From positions 1,968,501-2,032,500 of the forward strand of contig OX044355.1 of the NCBI GenBank assembly GCA_943846595.1: a stretch of DNA of 64,000 nt. The letters are read 5' to 3'. The stretch is from an uncultured Polaribacter sp. (GTDB lineage: Bacteria; Bacteroidota; Bacteroidia; Flavobacteriales; Flavobacteriaceae). Numbering within the stretch: position 1 is the stretch's first letter; each line of letters opens with the position of its first letter. This document shows, piece by piece, positions 53,828-61,387 of this stretch. Under the pieces are notes generated by a model, which was not told where the DNA came from, did not search any database, and was given only the letters and a program-made list of their open reading frames with translations. The position numbers were made by a program, and so were the translations under genes.

Positions 53828-54664
53828 TTATTTCTTTAGAACCTGTAAAATTTGCAACGAATTTGACAATTTGTCTCCGACAACTCTAGAGAATACTTTT
53901 TTTCTATAATTGGTAACAATTTGGACACCAATAACGGCATTGGTAATAAAAACTTCATCTGCTTTTTGGATTTCAAAGGGTGAAATTGAGGTTTCTTCAA
54001 CTTCAAAATCAGCATTTTTAGTAATAATTTCTATAATTTTACCTCGTGTAATTCCTTTAATACAACCTTCTGTTAAGGCAGGAGTTTTTATTGTATTTCC
54101 TTTAACAACAAATAGATTCCCATTTGTAGCCTCTACGACTCCTTTTTTTTCATTTAAAAGAATAGCGTTGTCTAAATCATTTTCTGAAGCAAAAACACTA
54201 GCCAGGGTATTAAGCATCCTATTATTTGTTTTTACTGTAGAAAGCAAACCAGAAAAATTATAAAAGTCTTTGAATAAATCGATCGTATAAGAAGCTTTTT
54301 CTTCAATCTTTAGAGGGGAGACTTCTACTAAATAATCAATAGTATTTGTAATCGGTGTGTACAAACCTCCGTCTTTTCTATAAACACTTAAACGAACTCT
54401 AAAAGAGCCAAACACTTCGTGGGATTTGACTGTTTTTAAAATTTCTGCTTCCAAGAATTCTAAGGTAAAAGACATCGGTATTTTCATACGCAACATTCTC
54501 ATGGAAGACATTAATCTAAAATAGTGATCTTCCCAAAAAACAACACTATTATTCAACACCTTTACCGTTTCAAAAATTCCATCACCATATTTAAAAGCTC
54601 TGTTATTTAATGTTAACGTGAAATTCTCCGGAGATTTTAAAGTCCCATTTAAGTTTATCATCAT
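53828..54664 (-). CDS. Class IV PLP aminotransferase (PabC/BCAT-like)
   Basis: A 278-residue fold-type IV PLP enzyme: RAFKYGDGIFETVKV at the start, the PLP lysine in LLSTVKTNNRMLNTLA, and the late VEATNGNLFVV and ADEVFITNAVIGVQIV. The family covers branched-chain aminotransferases, D-amino-acid aminotransferase and aminodeoxychorismate lyase (PabC). The short length and the late segment suit PabC-like lyases, but substrate is undecided. MM at the start gives two possible ATGs, 54664 and 54661. Confidence 0.85.
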   Translation of the reverse strand: MMINLNGTLKSPENFTLTLNNRAFKYGDGIFETVKVLNNSVVFWEDHYFRLMSSMRMLRMKIPMSFTLEFLEAEILKTVKSHEVFGSFRVRLSVYRKDGGLYTPITNTIDYLVEVSPLKIEEKASYTIDLFKDFYNFSGLLSTVKTNNRMLNTLASVFASENDLDNAILLNEKKGVVEATNGNLFVVKGNTIKTPALTEGCIKGITRGKIIEIITKNADFEVEETSISPFEIQKADEVFITNAVIGVQIVTNYRKKVFSRVVGDKLSNSLQILQVLKK

Positions 54665-54712
54665 TCGTTTTCTTAAAGCGTAAAATTAATGTTTTTTGAC
54701 ATAATGAGGCAT

Positions 54713-54740
54713 AAAAAAACTCGACGATTTGTCGAGTTTT
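54713..54740 (-). terminator. Terminator after the START-like gene
   Basis: AACTCGAC/GTCGAGTT stem around a 5-nt loop, with seven T residues on the minus strand. Confidence 0.75.
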
Positions 54741-54761
54741 ACACTATTTATAAATGGCGCT

Positions 54762-55145
54762 TTATGCACCTATTGTATGTTTTAATTCATCTATTTGATT
54801 CTCCCATAATTGTTTTGATTCTTCAACTTCATCTTCATCATCTGCAAAATCAGTAATAATTAAGGAAACATCTTTTGTCAAAGCATCTACTAGAATTTTA
54901 ATTTCAAAAAAACTGTCATCTCCTTCACTCGCTAACCATTTAAAACGAATTCTGTCATCTGATTTTTTGGTGATTAATTCTGCTTTTTCCTCTACACCCT
55001 CCCAAAAGAAACTATAAATTTTACCTCTAGAATTCACTTTATCAGCAAACCATTCTTGTAGATTAGACGGTGAAGAAATGTATTGATACAACATTCTTGG
55101 CGAGGCATGAATAGGGATCTCAATTTCATATTTTATTTTTTTCAT
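54762..55145 (-). CDS. START-like (SRPBCC) domain protein
   Basis: A 127-residue protein with the SRPBCC/START-like fold: KYEIEIPIHASPRMLYQYIS, LQEWFADKV, FFWEGVEEKAELITKK and an acidic C-terminal helix. Members bind hydrophobic ligands or act as co-chaperone-like factors; this one is of the flavobacterial START-like type with unknown ligand. It is a single gene with its own terminator. Confidence 0.85.
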   Translation of the reverse strand: MKKIKYEIEIPIHASPRMLYQYISSPSNLQEWFADKVNSRGKIYSFFWEGVEEKAELITKKSDDRIRFKWLASEGDDSFFEIKILVDALTKDVSLIITDFADDEDEVEESKQLWENQIDELKHTIGA

Positions 55146-55208
55146 AGTATTTTATTGAAGTGACAAGATAGTTATTTATTCTATTTTAAAAAAATATAAA
55201 AACAGCTC

Positions 55209-55238
55209 TTGTTAGTCTGTAAAATTCAATTATATTTG
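55209..55238 (+). promoter_or_regulatory. Promoter of tRNA-Met
   Basis: TTG at 55209, 19 nt, TATATTTG at 55231; full consensus. Start is about 14 nt before the mature tRNA. Confidence 0.8.
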
Positions 55239-55255
55239 CAGCCCAAAGAATAAAT

Positions 55256-55329
55256 GGCGAGGTAGCTCAGTTGGTTAGAGCGCAGGATTCATAACCCTGA
55301 GGTCACGGGTTCAAATCCCGTTTTCGCTA
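55256..55329 (+). tRNA. tRNA-Met (anticodon CAT)
   Basis: A 74-nt cloverleaf: D-arm GCTCAGTTGGTTAGAGC, anticodon loop TTCATAA, T-arm GGGTTCAAATCCC. CCA is not encoded. The anticodon stem lacks the three G-C pairs of initiators and A31/C39 do not pair, so it is an elongator type; a lysidine tRNA-Ile cannot be fully excluded. Confidence 0.93.
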
Positions 55330-55334
55330 CAAAA

Positions 55335-55362
55335 AAACCCAAACAATTGTTTGGGTTTTTTT
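55335..55362 (+). terminator. Terminator after tRNA-Met
   Basis: A palindrome (AACCCAAACAATTGTTTGGG core) with a T-run. Confidence 0.8.
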
Positions 55363-55474
55363 ATTAAAAACTGATTTTCAATCTCTTAATATCAACCCTA
55401 CTCTTCTTAATCTTCTTCCTTTTAAAAAAAGTGAGAAATGACAGTGATTTTTATTAATTTTCTTCAAAAAAAGG

Positions 55475-55504
55475 TTGTGTAAATTAAAAAGGATACTATA
55501 TTTG
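55475..55504 (+). promoter_or_regulatory. Promoter of tRNA-Gly
   Basis: TTG at 55475, 19 nt, TATATTTG at 55497; identical layout to the tRNA-Met and HU promoters. Confidence 0.8.
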
Positions 55505-55519
55505 TAATCTCTATACCAC

Positions 55520-55592
55520 GCGAAAGTAGCTCAGTTGGTAGAGCGTCAGCCTTCCAAGCTGAATGTCGCCAGTTCGAACCTGGTCTTTCGCT
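55520..55592 (+). tRNA. tRNA-Gly (anticodon TCC)
   Basis: A 73-nt cloverleaf: acceptor GCGAAAG/CTTTCGC, D-arm GCTCAGTTGGTAGAGC, anticodon loop CTTCCAA, T-arm with GTTCGAA loop. The three bases after the discriminator read CCA, which may be encoded or accidental. Confidence 0.95.
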
Positions 55593-55594
55593 CC

Positions 55595-55627
55595 AAAAAG
55601 ACTTTACATAACTGTAAAGTCTTTTTT
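55595..55627 (+). terminator. Terminator after tRNA-Gly
   Basis: AGACTTTACA/TGTAAAGTCT stem with a 4-nt loop and T-run, directly after the tRNA. Confidence 0.85.
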
Positions 55628-55728
55628 ATTCCCTAAACTCAATGTAAAGAATCGATAAGGTCAGAAGTTTATAGCGAACAAAAAGAAAACGATCTCAATT
55701 GATGAAGAAATATAACTGATTTCTTAGC

Positions 55729-56376
55729 TTATAAATTCTTTAACTTATCACCAAAAAGTAATAGTAAAATAATAGGTATTGCCAATAAAGCAACAACAAA
55801 AGTATGGGTAACGAATACTTCTGGTTTTAAAATTAAAGTCAATACAAAACCACCCATTGCTCCTCCTAAATGGGCTGCATGTCCAACATTTCCGAGTTGT
55901 TTTTTCATTCCATAAATAGAGTACAGCAGATAACCAACCCCAAGGATATACCCTGGAATATCTACGAATGGAAAAAAAATAAAATTATACAGTTTATTGG
56001 GCGCTAAAATAATCCCGGAAAATAAAATCCCGGAAACTGCTCCAGAGGCACCTACAGCACTATAGTAAGGTTCTTTTTTATGAAAAAGTAAAGAATACAA
56101 ACTACCTGTTAGTAAACCCCCTAGGTAAATGATCACAAAAGAAAGAGTTCCCATTCCATTGGTTACAATAGCTCCAAATAAGTACAATGCATACATATTA
56201 AAACCAAGATGCGTCCAATCTACGTGAAGAAAACCAGATGTAAGCATCCTTATTTTTTCACCTGCTAAAATCCGATTGATCTGAAATTTATAGGAATTTA
56301 TAAATGAATAATCTTTAAACCCCTTCATAGAGGTTATGACATTTACGATAATAATAAATAAAATTGCTTGATTCAT
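55729..56376 (-). CDS. Rhomboid-family intramembrane serine protease
   Basis: A 215-residue integral membrane protein with about six helices. The catalytic serine is in SAVGASGAVSGIL and the histidine in GHAAHLGGAMGG; the loop-1 WR-type motif is replaced by HVDWTHLGFNMYAL, normal for the family. Rhomboids cut single-pass membrane proteins; the substrate is unknown. Divergent from the acyltransferase gene, with a TATGTTTG -7 box 17 nt upstream. Confidence 0.92.
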   Translation of the reverse strand: MNQAILFIIIVNVITSMKGFKDYSFINSYKFQINRILAGEKIRMLTSGFLHVDWTHLGFNMYALYLFGAIVTNGMGTLSFVIIYLGGLLTGSLYSLLFHKKEPYYSAVGASGAVSGILFSGIILAPNKLYNFIFFPFVDIPGYILGVGYLLYSIYGMKKQLGNVGHAAHLGGAMGGFVLTLILKPEVFVTHTFVVALLAIPIILLLLFGDKLKNL

Positions 56377-56392
56377 ATTCTTAAAACTGAGA

Positions 56393-56400
56393 CAAACATA
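56393..56400 (-). promoter_or_regulatory. -7 promoter element of the rhomboid gene
   Basis: TATGTTTG, exact consensus, predicting a leader of about 13 nt. On the other strand GATATTTG at 56445 may serve the acyltransferase gene. Confidence 0.45.
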
Positions 56401-56467
56401 CTAAAATCAACTTGAGAAAACGATCTCATTATTAATTTAAATCCGATATTTGCAAAATAAATATGTA

Positions 56468-57361
56468 ATGATGCAGTTTCTTTTGTTTATAATTTCATTT
56501 CCGATAATATGGGTTTTGTCAAGATTGCCAATGTCAATGCTATACCTTTTGTCAGATGTGCTATATTTTTTAATTTATACTGTTTTCGGATATCGAAAGC
56601 AGGTTGTTTTAGAAAATCTAAAATTAGTCTTTCCAGAAAAAACGACCATTGAAAGAAAGAAAATCGCAAAACAATTTTTCACACATTTTACAGACTTATT
56701 TGTAGAAAGCATTAAAGCATTTTCGATTAGTAAAAAAGAAATTTCTAAAAGATATGTATACAAAAACCCTGAATTGGTAAATAATTATTACAAAAAACAA
56801 CGAAGTATTGCTTTGGTGGGGGCGCATCAAGCAAACTGGGAATGGTCTATTAGCCTCCCTTTAGTTTTAGACACTCCAATTTATGGAGCCTACACAAGAC
56901 TTAGTAATAAATACTTTGAAAAATGGGTACGTGAATCAAGAGAAAAATTTGGGTGTATTGGTTATAAAACCTCCGAAATGGTGAAAGGAATGCAACAGCG
57001 ATTTGCCGACAAAGATCAAGGTGCCTATCTTTTATTGAGTGATCAATCTCCACAAGTACACAAAACCTATTATTGGAGTGAATTCTTCGGCATAAAAGTA
57101 CCCATTCATACGGGGGCAGAAATGCTATCAAAAAAATTTGATTTAGTAATTATCAACTACATTACAAAAAAAATAAAAAGAGGGTATTATGAAACAGAAT
57201 TTCAATTAATTACGGATACCCCTAAAGAGTTTGAAGATTATGAGATTACAGATAAATACATCGCGTTAACTGAAAAAAATATTTTAAAGCAACCTGAATT
57301 TTATCTTTGGTCTCACAAACGGTTTAAACATAGAGATAAAATGCCTACAGGGTTTCTATAA
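56468..57361 (+). CDS. Lipid A biosynthesis acyltransferase (LpxL/HtrB family)
   Basis: A 297-residue inner-membrane-associated enzyme adding a secondary acyl chain to lipid A. The family HX4D/E motif is HQANWE in ALVGAHQANWEWS. A hydrophobic N-terminal anchor and the LLSDQSP segment are typical. Two neighbouring ATGs (56468, 56471) are possible starts; a TTG at 56450 is less likely. It converges on the aminotransferase at 57365 with 3 nt between. Confidence 0.92.
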   Translation: MMQFLLFIISFPIIWVLSRLPMSMLYLLSDVLYFLIYTVFGYRKQVVLENLKLVFPEKTTIERKKIAKQFFTHFTDLFVESIKAFSISKKEISKRYVYKNPELVNNYYKKQRSIALVGAHQANWEWSISLPLVLDTPIYGAYTRLSNKYFEKWVRESREKFGCIGYKTSEMVKGMQQRFADKDQGAYLLLSDQSPQVHKTYYWSEFFGIKVPIHTGAEMLSKKFDLVIINYITKKIKRGYYETEFQLITDTPKEFEDYEITDKYIALTEKNILKQPEFYLWSHKRFKHRDKMPTGFL

Positions 57362-57364
57362 GGG

Positions 57365-58831
57365 TTATAAAGAAAACCAGTTTGCAACCAACTCCTTTTC
57401 TATAGGTGCTTGAGTATTGTGAACATAATCGTTCTTTTGAGCGTTATAGGAATAGTCTTTTGACCATTCATCAATATTTCTCGTCAACTCTTTTAAAGAA
57501 TTACAGATAAAAGTAACTTCTTCATTCGTAATTGTTGGATGCAAAGACAGACGAATCCAACCAGGTTTTGCTGTAGAACAACCCTCTAAAATTTGACTTT
57601 TTATTATATTGGAAGTTGACTGGTCGACATTTAATAAGAAATGTCCATAAGTTCCTGCACAAGAACAACCACCTCTGGTTTGTAGCCCAAATCGATCATT
57701 TAACAACTTAACAACTAAATTGAAATGGTATTTCTCGAAATAGAAAGAAAAAATACTGAGACGATTTTTATGATTTTGTGCTAAAATTTTCACACCAGAC
57801 AAACTTTCTAAAGTTTCAAAAAAAACCTTATTAACTTCATCTTCTCTTTTTTTAATATTTTCCGTTCCCATTTGTTCTTTCAACTGAATGGAAAGTGCTA
57901 TTCGTATCGTTTGTAAAAAGGCAGGAGTACCTCCATCCTCTCGAGTTTCAACATCGTCAAAATAATCATGTTCTCCCCAAGGGTTTGTATAACTAACGGT
58001 TCCGCCTCCTGGATTGTCAGGAATGGTGTTCTTGTACAAACTTTTATTAAAAATTAAAACACCTGAACTACCTGGACCTCCTAAAAACTTATGTGGCGAA
58101 AAAAAGATCGCATCTAAAGATTCATCCGCCTCTCTTGGGTGCATATTAATATCGACATAAGGTGCGGAACAAGCAAAATCTACAAAACACAATCCATTGT
58201 ATTTATGAATTAATTTGGCCACTTTATGATAAGGTGTTTTTATACCAGTAACATTTGAGCAAGCCGTAATAGTCGCAATTTTAATTTTCCGATGCTGGTG
58301 TTTTTGGATCGTTTTTTCAAAACTTTTTAAACATACCAAACCTTCATTATTAGAAGGAACGACTATGACATCTGCGATAGTTTCCAACCAAGAAGTTTGA
58401 TTAGAATGATGCTCCATATGAGAAACAAAAACAATCGGTTTTAAATCTTCAGGAATCGTGGTATATGCCTTTAAATTCTCTGAAACTTTTAACCCCAAAA
58501 TTCGTTGAAACTTATTGACAACACCAGTCATTCCAGAACCCGATGTAATTAAAACATCATTATCAACAGCATTTACATGGTTTTTAATAATATTTCTAGC
58601 TTCACGATATGCCAAGGTCATAGCAGCACCAGAAGTAGAAGTTTCGGTGTGAGTATTTGCGACAAAAGGACCAAATTTATGCAGCATTTTTTCTTCAATT
58701 GGTTGGTATAACCTTCCACTTGCAGTCCAATCTGTGTACCTCATTTTTTTCTCTCCGTAAGGAGATAGAAAGGTTTGCTGAATACCAACAATGTTTTTAC
58801 GAAATTGATCAAAATATTGCTCTAAATTCAT
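57365..58831 (-). CDS. Class V PLP aminotransferase (cysteine desulfurase/selenocysteine lyase-like)
   Basis: A 488-residue fold-type I PLP enzyme: YTDWTASGRLYQPIEEKM opening, PLP lysine in FFSPHKFLGGPGSSGVL, and a late cysteine in TRGGCSCAGTYGHF. It is about 110 residues longer than the desulfurase at 36273 and only distantly like it. Members of this longer group are annotated as desulfurase-like but the substrate is not settled. It lies 11 nt after glmM, likely co-transcribed. Confidence 0.85.
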   Translation of the reverse strand: MNLEQYFDQFRKNIVGIQQTFLSPYGEKKMRYTDWTASGRLYQPIEEKMLHKFGPFVANTHTETSTSGAAMTLAYREARNIIKNHVNAVDNDVLITSGSGMTGVVNKFQRILGLKVSENLKAYTTIPEDLKPIVFVSHMEHHSNQTSWLETIADVIVVPSNNEGLVCLKSFEKTIQKHQHRKIKIATITACSNVTGIKTPYHKVAKLIHKYNGLCFVDFACSAPYVDINMHPREADESLDAIFFSPHKFLGGPGSSGVLIFNKSLYKNTIPDNPGGGTVSYTNPWGEHDYFDDVETREDGGTPAFLQTIRIALSIQLKEQMGTENIKKREDEVNKVFFETLESLSGVKILAQNHKNRLSIFSFYFEKYHFNLVVKLLNDRFGLQTRGGCSCAGTYGHFLLNVDQSTSNIIKSQILEGCSTAKPGWIRLSLHPTITNEEVTFICNSLKELTRNIDEWSKDYSYNAQKNDYVHNTQAPIEKELVANWFSL

Positions 58832-58842
58832 CTTTAAAATTA

Positions 58843-60231
58843 TTAAATAATTTCTTTTATTTCATTGATAAACCGAACTGCCAAATCATCAGCAGCCTGC
58901 TGTGAAGTTCCTTCCGTATAAATTCTGATAATAGGTTCCGTATTCGACTTTCTCAGGTGAATCCATTGTGCATCAAAATCGATTTTAACACCATCTAAGG
59001 TATTAACATCTTCATTCTTATATTTTGTTGCCATGGATTCTAAAATCTTGTCTACGTCAATTTCTGGCGTTAACTGAATTTTATTTTTACTCATAAAATA
59101 ACTTGGATAGGAATCTCTCAGTGTTTTACAAGATATTTTTTTATGTGCCAAATGTGATAAGAACAAGGCAACACCTACCAAAGAATCACGCCCATAATGT
59201 GAGGCTGGATAAATAATTCCTCCATTTCCTTCTCCTCCAATTACCGTATTGGTTTCTTTCATTTTAATTACCACATTCACTTCACCTACAGCACTTGCAG
59301 TATATTCACCACCATGTTTTTGAGTAACATCTCTTAATGCTCGCGAAGAAGACAAATTAGAAACCGTGTTTCCTCCTCCCAATCTACCTAAAACGTAATC
59401 TGCACATGCAACAAGTGTATATTCTTCACCAAACATTGAACCATCTTCGGAAACCAGAGCCAATCGATCTACATCAGGATCTACTACGATTCCGAAATCT
59501 GCCTGTTCTTCAAGGACTAAATTGGAAATATCTGTTAAATGTTCTTTTAAAGGTTCTGGATTGTGAGGAAATTGACCATTGGGAGTACAATACAATTCGA
59601 CACAGCTAACATTTAATTCTTTTAATAAAGCTGGAATAAAGATTCCTCCTGTCGAATTTACTCCATCAACGACTACTTTAAATTGTGCCTTTTGAATTGC
59701 AGCAACATCCACCAATTCTAAATTTAAAACTTCTTGAATGTGCTTTTGTAAATAAGTATTGTCTTTAGTATAAGTTCCTAAATCGTCAACATCCGCAAAG
59801 GAAAAACCTTCACTGTCTGCCAAAGCTAGTATTTGTTCTCCTTCTGCACCATTTAAAAACTCTCCCTTTTCATTTAATAACTTTAGCGCATTCCATTGTT
59901 TGGGGTTGTGGGAAGCGGTGATAATGATTCCTCCATCTGCATTTTCCAAAGGTACAGCGACTTCAACTGTGGGAGTTGTAGATAAGCCTAAATCTACTAC
60001 ATCAATCCCTAAGCCTACTAAAGTATTGGCAACCAAGCTCGAAATCATTTTTCCCGAAATACGTGCATCTCTCCCAATAACTACCTTTATTTTATCATTA
60101 TTTGAATTCCTATTTATGATGAATGCACCATAAGCCGATGCAAATTTTACAGCATCTATTGGTGTTAAATTATCTCCAGTATTTCCACCAATAGTGCCTC
60201 TAATACCTGAGATTGATTTGATTAAAGTCAT
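58843..60231 (-). CDS. glmM: Phosphoglucosamine mutase
   Basis: A 462-residue four-domain phosphohexomutase converting glucosamine-6-phosphate to glucosamine-1-phosphate for cell-wall and LPS precursors. Start GIRGTIGGNTGDNLTP; the phosphorylated serine is in TASHNPKQWNALK; metal loop VDPDVDRLALV; substrate loop GGEGNGGIIYP; phosphate loop RKSNTEPIIRIYTEG. Phosphoglucomutase or phosphomannomutase activity is possible in this family and would link to the glucose-1-phosphate made by the phosphorylase. Confidence 0.87.
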   Translation of the reverse strand: MTLIKSISGIRGTIGGNTGDNLTPIDAVKFASAYGAFIINRNSNNDKIKVVIGRDARISGKMISSLVANTLVGLGIDVVDLGLSTTPTVEVAVPLENADGGIIITASHNPKQWNALKLLNEKGEFLNGAEGEQILALADSEGFSFADVDDLGTYTKDNTYLQKHIQEVLNLELVDVAAIQKAQFKVVVDGVNSTGGIFIPALLKELNVSCVELYCTPNGQFPHNPEPLKEHLTDISNLVLEEQADFGIVVDPDVDRLALVSEDGSMFGEEYTLVACADYVLGRLGGGNTVSNLSSSRALRDVTQKHGGEYTASAVGEVNVVIKMKETNTVIGGEGNGGIIYPASHYGRDSLVGVALFLSHLAHKKISCKTLRDSYPSYFMSKNKIQLTPEIDVDKILESMATKYKNEDVNTLDGVKIDFDAQWIHLRKSNTEPIIRIYTEGTSQQAADDLAVRFINEIKEII

Positions 60232-60252
60232 TTATCTATTTATTATATAAAA

Positions 60253-60260
60253 CAAAGATA
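60253..60260 (-). promoter_or_regulatory. -7 promoter element of glmM
   Basis: TATCTTTG, exact match, predicting a leader of about 18 nt. Confidence 0.45.
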
Positions 60261-60372
60261 AATGATTCTAATTTACTTCCTTAATTTGAGTAGAAAAAAA
60301 AGGACAACATTAACTGTCAAAAAATTGATTAAAAAGGGAATACTTCTGAATATAAAACATTGAAATACTCTA

Positions 60373-60950
60373 TTATAAAATCTTATCAATAATCAGTGCA
60401 CCTAATAAAATGGTATTTTTACTTGAATACTCTAAGGTATTTGAGTTCAATTTGACATTACATTTGTCTGCAGTAGAGAAAAGCCCAGTTATATCTCCAT
60501 CCCATTTTCATTGATACTTCCAATGATTTTTCCACTTGTATCCTCTATGCGAAAAAAATTATTAGAAAAATCTCCAATTATAGATGCTATCACTTTATTG
60601 TTCTCATTATGAATTGTAAAAACAGGTTTGAATAACTTAAAATTTCGTTTTACAAAACCAATTGGAACCGCTTTGTCATTCATTATTACAATTGGAGATA
60701 ACATAAGCGTCCAGCCTTTAAAAATTAAAGATTGTAAATTCCCTTTACTGTCCTTAATTTCGAACTGAAATGGTAGTATATTTTTGCTTAGAAAGTTTTT
60801 AAGAAATTTTTGTACTCTTGAAACTTCTTCGCTAATAAAACCAACTTGGTATCCATTTTCATTAAATACTCTGAAACAATTTCCATATTTAAAATAATTG
60901 ATGTTTTCATCAATAAAAAAAGTACTCGAATCAAAAAAAATACTATTCAT
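60373..60950 (-). pseudogene. Tubby/LURP-one-like (scramblase-related) protein, single-base frameshift
   Basis: The first frame (60950-60489, 153 residues) is a Tubby-C/LURP-like barrel (FRVFNENGYQVGFISEE; SLIFKGWTLMLSPIVIM; FFRIEDTSGKIIGSI), then diverges and stops. The next frame, from a Trp codon at 60504-60502, reads WDGDITGLFSTADKCNVKLN and on to IDKIL with a stop at 60375-60373, which is the missing end of the family fold. One extra A in the A4 run at 60505-60508 would restore NEKWDG. So it is either a recent pseudogene or a base error in a homopolymer. The intact protein would have about 192 residues. Function is unknown. Confidence 0.75.
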
Positions 60951-61132
60951 TATTTCGTCTTTTTAACATTAAACGTTTGCTGCAAACTGTTCGTAAAAAA
61001 AGGTTCGAGGGAAAGGTTGTTTTTATTTGAAATAATTCGTTTTTCTATCCATTATAAGTTCCAAAAACCTAGTTAAATTAGCAATCACAATTCAAATGTG
61101 CGAAAAAAAAAACAGTTAAACTATCGTCAAGT

Positions 61133-61186
61133 AATAAGTGGGACTCTATAGGAATAAGTGGGTATATATAGGAATAAGTGGAAATT
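61133..61186. repeat. Three direct repeats of AATAAGTGG at 20-bp period
   Basis: AATAAGTGG begins at 61133, 61153 and 61173. The first two linkers are also alike (ending CTATAGG and TATATAGG), and the last copy is followed by AAATT, exactly as at 3461-3474. On the minus strand the array is 183-231 nt upstream of the tubby-like gene. Confidence 0.7.
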
Positions 61187-61333
61187 AAAAATTTGATATA
61201 TTTTAAATTTAAAAAGAATGTAAGTGAAGAATTTATTTAATCAAAACGAGAAACTAGAATTTTCAATAATATGAAGTTCGCCGCTTTGTAAAAATTTAAG
61301 AAAGATGTCTATACCAATCTGATATCTAATAAA

Positions 61334-61362
61334 AAAAGCCGATACAAACTGTATCGGCTTTT
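61334..61362 (-). terminator. Terminator after rpsA
   Basis: A perfect 10-bp stem (61337-61346 with 61350-61359), 3-nt loop, A-run on the left giving a T-run on the minus strand. Confidence 0.85.
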
Positions 61363-61387
61363 AAAAACATATATGAAAGGTAAATGA

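Larger units (their letters stand above)
60951..61387. other. Intergenic region with triple repeat and S1 terminator
   Basis: No gene is seen in 437 bases. The region holds the 20-bp-period repeats (61133-61186) and the rpsA terminator; 60951-61130 is AT-rich without a clear consensus promoter. Confidence 0.6.

Noticed and set aside
58843..60231. glmM as a dedicated phosphoglucomutase of the glucan locus
   Set aside because: It lies 23 kb away among housekeeping genes with its own promoter and without the locus operator.
61133..61186. Short regularly spaced repeats that could be taken for a CRISPR array
   Set aside because: The repeat is 9 bp and the linkers 11 bp and partly alike; no cas genes and no other array exist in the window.
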